Positions 15,659 through 24,050 of a stretch of DNA of 44,018 nucleotides are shown here, piece after piece; the stretch's first letter is position 1, and every line of letters begins with the position of its first letter. Location: the NCBI RefSeq assembly GCF_900580675.1, contig NZ_UTBG01000013.1, positions 1-44,018 of the forward strand, read 5' to 3'. A program made the position numbers and the translations under genes. The notes beneath the pieces were generated by a model. It made no database searches. It had not been told where the DNA came from and saw only the letters and a list, made by a program, of their open reading frames with translations. The stretch comes from Pseudomonas viridiflava (lineage in GTDB: Bacteria; Pseudomonadota; Gammaproteobacteria; Pseudomonadales; Pseudomonadaceae).

Positions 15659-15898
15659 ATGATTACCGTGCCGCTGGGTGAAGCGAAAAACAACCTGTCA
15701 AAACTGGTCGATGAGGCTGCCGACGGCAAGATCATCACCATCGCCAAGCATGGGCGCGCCATGGCTCAGTTGGTTCCCGTAGGAAAGTCCAAGGGGCGGC
15801 GGATTGGTGCGATGAAAGGAAAGCTCATTATTCCCGACGACTTTGACGCACCTTTACCTGACGATTTACTGGCTGCTTTCGAAGGCAGCCATTCATGA
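15659..15898 (+). CDS. Type II antitoxin, Phd/YefM family
   Basis: A 79-aa antitoxin. The N-terminal Phd/YefM DNA-binding fold is clear: MITVPLGEAKNNLSKLVDEA and IITIAKHGRAMAQLVPV. The acidic, flexible C-terminal tail (IPDDFDAPLPDDLLAAFEG) would wrap the toxin. The ATG at 15659 follows GGAGA; a frame extending to 15539 would include the promoter and is rejected. The stop overlaps the toxin start by 4 bp (ATGA), so translation is coupled. Confidence 0.92.
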   Translation: MITVPLGEAKNNLSKLVDEAADGKIITIAKHGRAMAQLVPVGKSKGRRIGAMKGKLIIPDDFDAPLPDDLLAAFEGSHS

Positions 15899-16272
15899 GA
15901 CTACTGCTGGATACCCATATTCTGCTTTGGGCATTGGCTGATGACCCCAGGCTATCCAGCAAAGCTCAAAAACTGATTGAAAACGCGGCGGAGATTTACG
16001 TCAGCGCCGCAACATTCTGGGAGATGGCAATCAAGGTTGGCCTGGGGAGACTCGCTGTGGATCTGGATGAAATTCGCGATTACTGCCTGGAAAGCGGATT
16101 CATTGAGCTGCCGATCACCTCAGAACACGCCATTGCGGTAAAGGATCTTGAACAGCACCACAAGGATCCCTTTGATCGGCTCATCGTTGCCACAGCCATG
16201 AGTGAACCAATGAAGCTACTGACGGCGGATCCACAGGTCGCTCAATACACGCCCCTGGCGATCCTGATCTAG
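15895..16272 (+). CDS. Type II toxin, PIN-domain (VapC-like) ribonuclease
   Basis: A 125-aa PIN-domain protein. The acidic catalytic residues are visible as Asp6 (LLLDTH), Glu43 (FWEMAIK), Asp94 (DPFDRLIVATA) and Asp112 (TADPQV). PIN toxins cleave RNA in a Mg-dependent way. Pairing of a PIN toxin with a Phd-type antitoxin, coupled by a 4-bp overlap, is a common hybrid. It is followed by the convergent mntH gene after 17 bp. The short two-gene unit between chromosomal loci is probably a recent insertion. Confidence 0.92.
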   Translation: MRLLLDTHILLWALADDPRLSSKAQKLIENAAEIYVSAATFWEMAIKVGLGRLAVDLDEIRDYCLESGFIELPITSEHAIAVKDLEQHHKDPFDRLIVATAMSEPMKLLTADPQVAQYTPLAILI

Positions 16273-16289
16273 CCCTTCCAGGCTTTCAA

Positions 16290-17609
16290 TCAAAACACCC
16301 ACTGCCCAATCAACCACGCATTCGCCCCACTGATCACTGCAAACAGGAACCACGCCAGCACCCTTGTAGGTAGCCGATTGACGAATGGGCCCATCAGTTG
16401 CTTATCACCGGTCATGCGGATCAGCGGGTACAGGGCAAACGGCAGTTGCAGGCTGAGCACCACCTGGCTGAGGATCAGCAGCTTGCCGATGGCATCGTCG
16501 CCCATCAGCCACACCCCGAGAAACGCCGGGATCAGCGCCAGACCACGGGTGATCAGGCGCCGTTGCCAGCACGGAATACGCAGGTTGAGGTAACCCTCCA
16601 TGATCACTTGCCCGGCGATGGTGCCGGTAAAGGTCGAGCTTTGCCCGGAAGCCAGCAACGCGACGCCGAACAGGATGCTGGCGAAAGCGCCGCCTACCAG
16701 CGGGTCAAGCAGGTGGTAGGCGTCCTGGATCTCCACCACGTCGGTGTGGCCGGTCTTGTGGAAGGCAGCGGCAGCGAGCACCAGGATGGCGGCATTGACC
16801 AGCAACGCCAGGGCCAGGGAGCCGATGGTGTCGATACGGGCCAGCTTGACCGCGTCCTGTTTGCTGGCGAGGTCCTTGCCGATCAGGCGGGTTTGCACGA
16901 TCGAACTGTGCAGGTAAAGGTTATGCGGCATCACCGTGGCGCCAAGTATGCCAATGGCCAGGTACAGCGGCGCGGCATCGCTGATGGCCGACAGTGACGG
17001 GGTGAAGCCGCTCAATACATCCGGCCAGTAAGGTTTGATCAGCACAAGCTCGATGAAGAAGCACACGCCGATGGTTGCCACCAGCGCCAGCATGATTGCT
17101 TCCAGCCGGCGGAAGCCCCGGTTTTGCAGGGCCAGGATCAGCAACGTATCAAAGGCGGTGATCACAATGCCGGTCGTCAGCGACACACCCAGCAGCAAGT
17201 GAAACGCCAGGGCGCAACCGAGCACTTCAGCGAGGTCGGTGGCGATAATCGAGATTTCCGCCAGCACCCACTGAGTGTTTGCGTTGCGCCGGCTGTAGCG
17301 TTCGCGACTCAGTTGCGCCAGGTCTTTGCCGGTGGCGATGCCCAGCCGCGAACACAGGCACTGCACTGCCATCCCCGCCAGGCTAGCCAGCAATACCACA
17401 AACAACAGGTTGTAACCGTAGCGCGACCCGGCCTCAATGGCCGTGGCCCAGTTGCCCGGGTCCATGAAGCCGATGGAAATCAGCAGCCCGGGGCCGGCGA
17501 ACATCAGTGCGCGCTTGAAGAACGAAGCCTTGGGATCAACGGCGACGGAGCCGGCCACTTCCGGCGGGCAGAATGGAGCGGTAGCGATTTTTGGCAGGCT
17601 GAATTTCAC
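16290..17609 (-). CDS. mntH: NRAMP-family manganese/divalent metal importer
   Basis: A 439-aa proton-coupled Mn2+ importer with about 11 membrane helices. The metal-binding signatures are intact: GFMDPGNWAT in helix 1 and TVMPHNLYLHSS in helix 6. The start is taken as the GTG at 17609 (VKFSLPKIATAPF); an upstream TTG at 17633 is less likely. It lies 38 bp downstream of the hydrolase-YaaW fusion gene on the same strand. No clear Fur/Mur or MntR box was recognised in that gap. Confidence 0.92.
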   Translation of the reverse strand: MKFSLPKIATAPFCPPEVAGSVAVDPKASFFKRALMFAGPGLLISIGFMDPGNWATAIEAGSRYGYNLLFVVLLASLAGMAVQCLCSRLGIATGKDLAQLSRERYSRRNANTQWVLAEISIIATDLAEVLGCALAFHLLLGVSLTTGIVITAFDTLLILALQNRGFRRLEAIMLALVATIGVCFFIELVLIKPYWPDVLSGFTPSLSAISDAAPLYLAIGILGATVMPHNLYLHSSIVQTRLIGKDLASKQDAVKLARIDTIGSLALALLVNAAILVLAAAAFHKTGHTDVVEIQDAYHLLDPLVGGAFASILFGVALLASGQSSTFTGTIAGQVIMEGYLNLRIPCWQRRLITRGLALIPAFLGVWLMGDDAIGKLLILSQVVLSLQLPFALYPLIRMTGDKQLMGPFVNRLPTRVLAWFLFAVISGANAWLIGQWVF

Positions 17610-17647
17610 GCGGTATCCCAGGCAAACATACAAGACAAGGGCGCAGC

Positions 17648-19204
17648 TTAGCAGTCGGATGCGACCGTGCGCATCACCGTCTCCCGAGGCAGGTCAAACG
17701 CTTCGACCACTTGCACCACCAGGTCCATCTCCTGGTTCAGCGCCTCACGCTCCATGCGCTGGCGAATCACCCCGACCACCAGCACCGCCAGGGTAGTGAT
17801 GGAGTAAGCGGGCCCGGAAAAAGCGCGCACACCACTCACCAGCAGCATCGCGGCGGCCAATGCCTGGCCCACCACCGGAATCGCCGTTGCCGCGCCACGC
17901 CGCATAATAAAGCCGGTCAACCCCGCCAGCGCCGTACCGCTCAGCGCAGCTGTGGTCGAGCGGCCGACACCAAAACGGCTGAACACGCCCTGCTCTTTTT
18001 GCGCGGCGGCCTGCAGCTCGGCATCGAACACTTGCCGGTCGGCCCTGCTGAGTTTGGCCTTGTACTGCTCGATCAGCTTTTCTGCGACCTGGGCTTCAAC
18101 GTCAGCCAGCGCTACGGTGGCAAGGGGCTGGTCAAACTTGATCCCCAGCCGCTGCGCGACATTTTCGGCGATCTGGCGGTAGCTCACGCCATGGCCACGG
18201 GCCAGGTTCATGAAGCTGTCACCGCCCATGCGCTGCAATTCGATGGCCAGCTTGAGCGGCTCGCGCACCGTGGCGTCGATCGACGCGCTGCGCTTTTGCG
18301 CGATCAATTCAGCCAGAAACTTCAACTCCTCGGGCCGCGCCTGCACCAGTGCCGGGAACAGGTCGGCGTCCTCTTCGGCAAAACGTACCTCGCTGCTGCG
18401 CTGATCGGCGCGGATCATGCCGCGCCGCTCGTGCAGCAAGTCGGTGTACTGCACCACGGTCTGCAATTGCGGCCAGTAAGCGGCGTGATCGAAGGTGGCC
18501 AGGTGCACATTGGTGACCTTGGCCTTGAGCGCCGGCGTCAGCGGGATCGCATAACGGCCGATACACCGCTCGGTGTCCGGCTTCATGGCCAGCGCCCAGT
18601 CCTTGCTGGAGTGGCAGTTGATCACCCGCCCCTTGAGCGGCGCCGACACGGCCTCCCACGGGCTCGAGGTGCAGATCGCGCCGCCCATCAACAGCAGGTT
18701 GTCCAAAGGCAGTTCACGCGCAGTTTCCGGGCTCGCCAGCAGGCTCTTGACCAGAATCCGCGCGCCCAGGGAATGCCCGATCAGGTTGATACGCCGCACC
18801 TCCAACGCCTCGCCATGCAGAAAATGGGCGAGCTCCGGCAGCAGGCTCCTGGCCACTTCGTCCACCCGCGCCTCGACGCTTTTATAGTGGTCGAGGAAAT
18901 ACGCGATCGCCTTGCCCACCCCCACCGTCGCCGCGCCCAGGTTGCCGCCGCCGAGCATTGCGCTGATCACGTCCTTGAACGGCGCAAACAGGTTTTCCAG
19001 GAAGTGCCCTGCCGGCCAGAACAACATCAGGTTGGTCGAGCCTTCGATACCTGCCAGCTGCTCCTTGAAGTTGCCCAGTTGTTGCCGGTTGAAGAACGCC
19101 GAATAACCGTGAACATAGAGATTGAGCACATCCCCCTGGGGCTCGCCACACATCACGAACGTGGGCTTGCGGGTGCGGTGCATTTCATCCCACTGGTGCT
19201 GCAT
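17648..19204 (-). CDS. Fusion: alpha/beta hydrolase with C-terminal YaaW-like (DUF3944-type) domain
   Basis: A 518-aa protein of two parts. Residues 25-260 look like an alpha/beta hydrolase: oxyanion region YVHGYSAFF (30-38), nucleophile elbow GHSLG with Ser145, and candidate Asp202 and His240. Residues 280-485 resemble E. coli YaaW: PEELKFLAELI, then GGDSFMNLARGHGVSYRQ (YaaW has GGDS and RGHG at the matching places), then a glycine/alanine-rich hydrophobic pair of helices near 418-480 ending in a VSG-x-RAFSGPAYSIT segment. The hydrolase substrate is unknown and the hydrophobic tail suggests membrane contact. AGGAGT precedes the ATG at 19204; an upstream extension of 100 codons overlaps the AraC gene and is rejected. 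It precedes mntH by 38 bp. Confidence 0.8.
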   Translation of the reverse strand: MQHQWDEMHRTRKPTFVMCGEPQGDVLNLYVHGYSAFFNRQQLGNFKEQLAGIEGSTNLMLFWPAGHFLENLFAPFKDVISAMLGGGNLGAATVGVGKAIAYFLDHYKSVEARVDEVARSLLPELAHFLHGEALEVRRINLIGHSLGARILVKSLLASPETARELPLDNLLLMGGAICTSSPWEAVSAPLKGRVINCHSSKDWALAMKPDTERCIGRYAIPLTPALKAKVTNVHLATFDHAAYWPQLQTVVQYTDLLHERRGMIRADQRSSEVRFAEEDADLFPALVQARPEELKFLAELIAQKRSASIDATVREPLKLAIELQRMGGDSFMNLARGHGVSYRQIAENVAQRLGIKFDQPLATVALADVEAQVAEKLIEQYKAKLSRADRQVFDAELQAAAQKEQGVFSRFGVGRSTTAALSGTALAGLTGFIMRRGAATAIPVVGQALAAAMLLVSGVRAFSGPAYSITTLAVLVVGVIRQRMEREALNQEMDLVVQVVEAFDLPRETVMRTVASDC

Positions 19205-19313
19205 GGGCCGGTGACTCCTGGTGAAGATGGAGCGCGATAGTAACAAAGGGTGACGCTCAACGCCGTACCGCTGGGGCAAAAGGCACCACATTGGCCGGGT
19301 CCTGCGGCCCCTT

Positions 19314-20111
19314 TCAGAAGATCGACGCGGCCTTGGATTTGGCCAGGTAGCGCGCCGGGGAATCCCCCAGGTTACGCCGGAACACCGAGGTGAATGCGCT
19401 GGAACTGCTGAACCCCAACTCGAATGCCACGTCCGTGATGGACGACCCGTGGCTGAGCCGCGCCGTGGCTTCCAGCAGGCAGACCTGCTGGCGCCACGAC
19501 ACAAACGTCATGCCGGTGCACTCGCGAAAATTACGCGTAAAGGTGCGCCGGCTCATGCTCGACCAATCGGCCATCTCGCCGATCGAGATCTTCTGCGTGG
19601 GCGCATCGAGGAAGCGCTGACAGGATCGGGCCAGGCGCGATTCGGAAGGCAATGGCGCGCTGAGGGGCAGTTCGGGCATGGCGCCGATTTCATCAATCAA
19701 CAGGGTCAGCACGCAGCGATCCCTGACGCTCGGCGCGGCAGACGGCCCGATAGCCAGCGCTGCTTCCAAAAGATGGCGCAGCAGCGGCGAGACGCCAAAC
19801 ACCTGGCAATAGTCTTGCAACCCCGCGCGCTGGGCCGCGTCGTCATCCAGGTAGGTGTTGAGCATCACCACATCGCCGCGCATATGCATCTCGTGCGACA
19901 CCCCGCCCGGCACCCAGATCGCCCGTTGCGGCGGCACCACCCAATTGCCCAGATCAGTGAACATCTTCAGCGCGCCGGTAGAGGCATAGGCGAACTGCCC
20001 GCGCCGGTGCGTGTGCCGTGGAAACACAGTGCCGGACGGGTACTCGCGCAGCGTCACCACCGCTTCGGGGCTGTCGAGTTCATACGGGGAAAAAGTGAAG
20101 GTCGGCGGCAT
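19314..20111 (-). CDS. AraC-family regulator, divergent from the crotonase-AurF-AsnB cluster
   Basis: A 265-aa AraC-type regulator. The N-terminal cupin shows PRHTHRRGQFAYASTGALKM and VVPPQRAIWVPGGVSHEM; the C-terminal HTH pair shows SMSRRTFTRNFRECTGMTFV and SITDVAFELGFSSSSAFTSV. It is 107 bp from the divergent crotonase gene, so it is the best candidate for cluster control. The spacer holds TGTCA (20122-20126) and TGACA (20137-20141) as an inverted pair, and TAGAAT (20169-20174) as a possible -10 for the cluster without a good -35, as expected for an activator-dependent promoter (inference). Confidence 0.87.
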   Translation of the reverse strand: MPPTFTFSPYELDSPEAVVTLREYPSGTVFPRHTHRRGQFAYASTGALKMFTDLGNWVVPPQRAIWVPGGVSHEMHMRGDVVMLNTYLDDDAAQRAGLQDYCQVFGVSPLLRHLLEAALAIGPSAAPSVRDRCVLTLLIDEIGAMPELPLSAPLPSESRLARSCQRFLDAPTQKISIGEMADWSSMSRRTFTRNFRECTGMTFVSWRQQVCLLEATARLSHGSSITDVAFELGFSSSSAFTSVFRRNLGDSPARYLAKSKAASIF

Positions 20112-20218
20112 GGCCCGATTTTGTCAAAGTATGACCTGACATAGCAAGCGGGCCATCTATTCGCCACCTAGAATCGTCGCTCCCCAAGTTGGGTTCATTT
20201 CGAAGGGATATTCGGACA

Positions 20219-21004
20219 ATGAGTGTCAAAAACTACTTGGATGTACGCGTAGACGGCGCCGTGCTGATGGTGGGACTCAACCGCCCGCAGAAGCGAAATG
20301 CCATGTCTCTGGAAGTCATGCATGAGCTGCGCGATACCTTCAGCAACCTGCCGGAGGGCATTGGTGCCGCCGTGCTCTACAGCACCAGCCAGCACTTCTG
20401 TACCGGGTTGGACCTGTCGGAAATCCGCGACCAATCGGTGATCGACAACGTCCAGGCCTTTCGCGAATGGCACAAGACATTCGAACTGATCCAGTTCGGC
20501 AAAGTACCCGTAGTGGCCGCGATTACCGGCGCCGCCATCGGTGGCGGCCTGGAAATCGCCACCGCCTGCAGCTTGCGCGTGGTCGATGACAGCGCCTTCT
20601 TCTCGCTGCCCGAAGCCATGCGCGGCCTGTATGTAGGGGTCGGCGCCTCGGTACGTTTCCCGCGTATCGCCGGCATCGCCCTGATGACCGACATGATGCT
20701 CACCGGCCGCACGCTCTACGCCAAGGAAAGCTACGAACGCGGCGTGGCCCAGTACCTGGTCCCGGTCGGCCAGGCGGTGCTCAAGGCCACGGAATTGGCC
20801 CACAAGATCGCGGGCAACTTGCCCATGACCAACTACGCGGTGACCCACGTACTGCCGCGGATTGTCGATCAGAGCCAACAGGACGGCCTGATGACGGAAG
20901 CCTTGATTGCCGCAGTGGTGTCCTCCGACGTCCGCACACAGGACCGCCTGGCGGACTTCCTGGATCGCAAGAAGGACAAGATTCAGACCGCGCCAGCGGT
21001 GTAA
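20219..21004 (+). CDS. Crotonase-superfamily enzyme (enoyl-CoA hydratase/isomerase)
   Basis: A 261-aa crotonase. The oxyanion-hole segments are HFCTGLDLSEI (59-69) and AAIGGGLEIA (105-114). Both glutamates used by hydratases are present, Glu112 in GGGLEIA and Glu132 in SLPEAMRG, so hydration of a CoA ester or a related enolate reaction is plausible. The start ATG at 20219 follows GAAGGG. It is the first gene of a co-oriented set with the diiron oxygenase (80 bp downstream), the AsnB-like enzyme and the exporter. No CoA ligase is nearby, so the acyl substrate would come from elsewhere. Confidence 0.88.
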   Translation: MSVKNYLDVRVDGAVLMVGLNRPQKRNAMSLEVMHELRDTFSNLPEGIGAAVLYSTSQHFCTGLDLSEIRDQSVIDNVQAFREWHKTFELIQFGKVPVVAAITGAAIGGGLEIATACSLRVVDDSAFFSLPEAMRGLYVGVGASVRFPRIAGIALMTDMMLTGRTLYAKESYERGVAQYLVPVGQAVLKATELAHKIAGNLPMTNYAVTHVLPRIVDQSQQDGLMTEALIAAVVSSDVRTQDRLADFLDRKKDKIQTAPAV

Positions 21005-21084
21005 CTCCCGGTCGTGAACGTTGCCGAGCCTGCCTCGGCAAACCATGGATGGCCTTCACAACTCACTATCAACCCGGTGAAACC

Positions 21085-22047
21085 ATGTTTCAGCACAGCC
21101 CTCAAGACGATCTTTATCGCAGCAATGACGCAGCCGATGAACGACTGATCAAAATCGAACGCAGCTGGCACAAACGCGCACAGATCAAGCTCGATTCCCA
21201 ACGCCCGGATATCCAGCTCGACCTGCAGGCGCCGGACTTTCTCGAGGCGCTGCTACCCTTCGCCCATGACCCGCAGTACCAGAGCTACCCCCACGCCCTG
21301 AAGCTGTTGATCCTCTCGGCCGGTTGGGTGATCTACAACCAGAAAACCATCGCCATCGAAACCGAGATCATCTGCCCGTCCTGCCTCGACCTGTTGCAGC
21401 TGGGCTCGCGCCTGAGTTCGGCCAGCGCCGCGACGATTTCCGAAACCCTGGCGGATGAGGCCTACCACACGCTGTTTTCGATCAACATGTGTGAACTGGC
21501 GATTACCCAACGTGGCATGCGCATCAAGTGGCCGGAGCTGGAATTGACCCGCCACCTGAACCAGGCTCAGGCGACCCTGTCCGAGGCGGATTTCAAGATC
21601 TACCGCCTGGCCTTCTCGCTGGTGTCGGAAACCTTCATCAGCGACTACCTGGCCGACCTCAGCGACGCGCCCGAGATCCAACCGGTGTTCCGCCACGTGG
21701 TGGCCCTGCATAAAAAAGATGAGCTGGTGCACAAGCACATCTTCCCGCTGTTCGTGCAGCAAGTCGTCGGCGACTTCACTGCGCAGCAAACCGCCTTGTT
21801 TACCCGTGGCATCGCCAATTCGATCCGGATTTTCCCGATGCGCGAGATTTCCGCGTGGCGAATCATCCTGCCGCAACTGCTCGAAGTGTTCGGTGATCAA
21901 TCGCTGCTGCTGCCGACTCAATTTATCGAGACCGGCGAAGCGGACTACTCGGCCATGCCCGAAATCCTCAGCTCCATTGGCATACACCCCGCCGCAGTGC
22001 TGCCTGAGTTGCACGTAATGCCAGCAGAACCGGTGACCACCGTTTGA
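21085..22047 (+). CDS. AurF-like diiron oxygenase
   Basis: A 320-aa protein matching the AurF (p-aminobenzoate N-oxygenase) family of ferritin-like diiron enzymes. All ligand positions can be aligned with AurF spacing: a glutamate in IAIETE (92 or 94), Glu125 and His128 in DEAYH, Glu182 in VSETF, and His209, Glu213 and His216 in HKKDELVH. The intervals 125-128, 182-209, 209-213 and 213-216 equal those of AurF. Family members oxidise amines to hydroxylamine, nitroso or nitro groups, or hydroxylate carbon. The start at 21085 follows GGTGA. It sits between crotonase and the AsnB-like gene. Its substrate is unknown. Confidence 0.85.
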   Translation: MFQHSPQDDLYRSNDAADERLIKIERSWHKRAQIKLDSQRPDIQLDLQAPDFLEALLPFAHDPQYQSYPHALKLLILSAGWVIYNQKTIAIETEIICPSCLDLLQLGSRLSSASAATISETLADEAYHTLFSINMCELAITQRGMRIKWPELELTRHLNQAQATLSEADFKIYRLAFSLVSETFISDYLADLSDAPEIQPVFRHVVALHKKDELVHKHIFPLFVQQVVGDFTAQQTALFTRGIANSIRIFPMREISAWRIILPQLLEVFGDQSLLLPTQFIETGEADYSAMPEILSSIGIHPAAVLPELHVMPAEPVTTV

Positions 22048-22092
22048 ACCCAGCGTGCCGCTGACCACTACAAATTCAATAGAGTAATTTTT

Positions 22093-23997
22093 ATGTGTGG
22101 ATACATTGGCGTCTTCGCCAAGCAACCTCGTGCGTTCAACCCGAACATGTTCGATGCCGCCCTGCGCGCCATCCATCACCGTGGCCCGGACAGCTCCAGC
22201 CAGTGGTTCGACCCCAAGGGCCAGGCAGCTTTCGGTTATGTGCGCCTGGGCCTGGTCGGCCTGGGCAATGGCACCCAGCCGATCGTGGCTGACGAAGGCG
22301 ACCTGGTGATGATGGTCAACGGCGAGTTCTATGACTATCAACGCATCCGCGCCGAACTGGAGGGGTTTGGTTGCCGCTTCAAGACCTCGTCCGACAGCGA
22401 AATCGCCATGCACTTGTACCGTCGCCACGGCGTACGCGGCCTGAAGCAACTGCGCGGCGAATTCACCATCCTGATTTTCGATCGCCTGCGCAAAAAACTG
22501 TTTGCCGTGCGCGACCGCGTCGGCGTCAAGCCGCTGTACTACACCGAGCATGAAGGCGCGTGGTACTTCGCCTCTGAAATCAAAGCCCTGTTGGCCGCCG
22601 GTGTTCCGGCGCAATGGGACCACGAGTCCTACGCCAGCCGCGGCTTCATCCTGCGCGACCGCACGCTGTTCAACAATATTCGCAGCGTCAAGCCAGGTTG
22701 CTGGATCATCGCCGACGAAAGCGGCCTGCAAACCGAGCAATATTGGGATTGGGAATTCCCCGACGCGCAGGCCACCGAGCAGCGCAGCGAAGCCGAGATG
22801 ATCGACTCGCTGCGCAACACCATCGAAGAATCCGTGCGCCTGCGCCTGCATGCCGATGTGCCGGTCGGCGTATGCCTGAGCGGCGGGCTGGACTCCTCGG
22901 CGATGCTCGGTATCGCCACCGAGCTGACCGGCCAGCCATTGCAGGCTTTCCACCTGTCCTTCGAGGGCGAACAGGCCTACGACGAGCGCCAGTATGCCGA
23001 GATTGCGGCGCGGCATAACCGGGCTCACCTCAACGTGTTGTCGGTGAACTCCTCCGACATGGCGGACAACTTCGAAAACGCCCTGTGGCACGCCGAAATG
23101 CCGTTCGCCAACGCCCACAGCGTGGCCAAGTACCTGCTCTGCAAGTTTGTGCAGGGCCAAGGCATGCGTGCGGTGCTGACCGGTGAAGGCGCGGACGAAG
23201 TTTTCGGCGGCTACCCGCATTACCGCCGCGACATGCTGCTGTACAACCACGAGCACCAGGACCCGGCGGTGATTGCCGAGCTGAGCCGACGCCTGCACGC
23301 CAGCGAAGATCGCTACCTGCCCGGTGGCAAGAACGACGTGAAGTGGGTGCAGGACGAACTCGGCCACGGCGTCTCCTGGCTACAGACCCAGTCCGCGCTG
23401 TTCGGCCCTCTCGCGCAGCTGTACACCGACGACTTCCGCGAGCGTTTCTGTGATGTCGATGCCTACCGTCAGTTCTACGACCGCTTGAGCCCGCGCGCAC
23501 TGAATGGCTGGGAGCCGGTCAACCGTTCGCTGTACATGGTCGCCAAGTCCAGCCTGCCAAACGTGGTACTGACCTCCCTGGGCGACCGCATGGAAATGGC
23601 CGGCAGCCTGGAAGGCCGTCCGCCGCTGCTGGACCACCAGGTGATCGAAGCCGCGTGCCGCCTGCCGGTGAACATGAAAGTGCGCGGTGCCACCGAGAAA
23701 TATGCGCTGCGCGAGGCCATGCGCCCGTACGTGCCGCAGGCGGTGCTGGACCGCAAGAAGCAATACTTCCGCGCGCCACCTGCGTCCGAGAGCCCGCAAT
23801 CGAAACTGTTCGAGATGGTCAATGACGTGTTGAGCGGCCCGGCCTTGAGTAACGTGCCGTTCTTCGACCCGCGTAAAGTGCGCGCCTTGCTGGCAACGCT
23901 GCCAAGCCTGTCGACGACTCAACGTGCGTCGGCGGACAATCTGTTAATGGAAATTGCCGGGCTGTGCCTGCTGCAAAAACGGTTCGCTTTGAACTGA
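22093..23997 (+). CDS. Asparagine synthetase B-like glutamine-hydrolysing amidotransferase
   Basis: A 634-aa class II amidotransferase. Cys2 (MCGYIG) is the glutaminase nucleophile, followed by HHRGPDSS and the VNGEFYDY and DSEIAMHLY segments. The ATP-pyrophosphatase domain has SGGLDSS at 263-269 and GEGADEVFGGYPHYRR. The enzyme would adenylate a carboxylate and transfer ammonia from glutamine, forming an amide. Retention of Cys2 argues against a beta-lactam synthetase, which has lost it. Position in a putative biosynthetic operon suggests a secondary substrate rather than aspartate (inference). It is 45 bp after the diiron gene; the ribosome binding site is weak. Confidence 0.88.
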   Translation: MCGYIGVFAKQPRAFNPNMFDAALRAIHHRGPDSSSQWFDPKGQAAFGYVRLGLVGLGNGTQPIVADEGDLVMMVNGEFYDYQRIRAELEGFGCRFKTSSDSEIAMHLYRRHGVRGLKQLRGEFTILIFDRLRKKLFAVRDRVGVKPLYYTEHEGAWYFASEIKALLAAGVPAQWDHESYASRGFILRDRTLFNNIRSVKPGCWIIADESGLQTEQYWDWEFPDAQATEQRSEAEMIDSLRNTIEESVRLRLHADVPVGVCLSGGLDSSAMLGIATELTGQPLQAFHLSFEGEQAYDERQYAEIAARHNRAHLNVLSVNSSDMADNFENALWHAEMPFANAHSVAKYLLCKFVQGQGMRAVLTGEGADEVFGGYPHYRRDMLLYNHEHQDPAVIAELSRRLHASEDRYLPGGKNDVKWVQDELGHGVSWLQTQSALFGPLAQLYTDDFRERFCDVDAYRQFYDRLSPRALNGWEPVNRSLYMVAKSSLPNVVLTSLGDRMEMAGSLEGRPPLLDHQVIEAACRLPVNMKVRGATEKYALREAMRPYVPQAVLDRKKQYFRAPPASESPQSKLFEMVNDVLSGPALSNVPFFDPRKVRALLATLPSLSTTQRASADNLLMEIAGLCLLQKRFALN

Positions 23998-24050
23998 TTG
24001 ATGTGCGGCGCGTCGCGATAGCGCTGCGCCGCCTGACCCAAGGAGGGTCC

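Noticed and set aside
17711..19240. A 509-codon plus-strand frame antisense to the hydrolase-YaaW gene
   Set aside because: The low-complexity His/Gln/Arg composition is typical of shadow frames, and the opposite strand carries recognisable domains.
21253..23367. A 704-codon open frame on the minus strand antisense to the diiron oxygenase and AsnB-like genes
   Set aside because: It is the complementary frame of two well-recognised genes in GC-rich DNA; its protein is rich in His, Gln, Arg and Val with no known motif.
22093..23997. Beta-lactam synthetase assignment for the AsnB-like protein
   Set aside because: Such enzymes lack the N-terminal nucleophilic cysteine; here MCGYIG is intact, so a glutamine-using amidotransferase is the better call.
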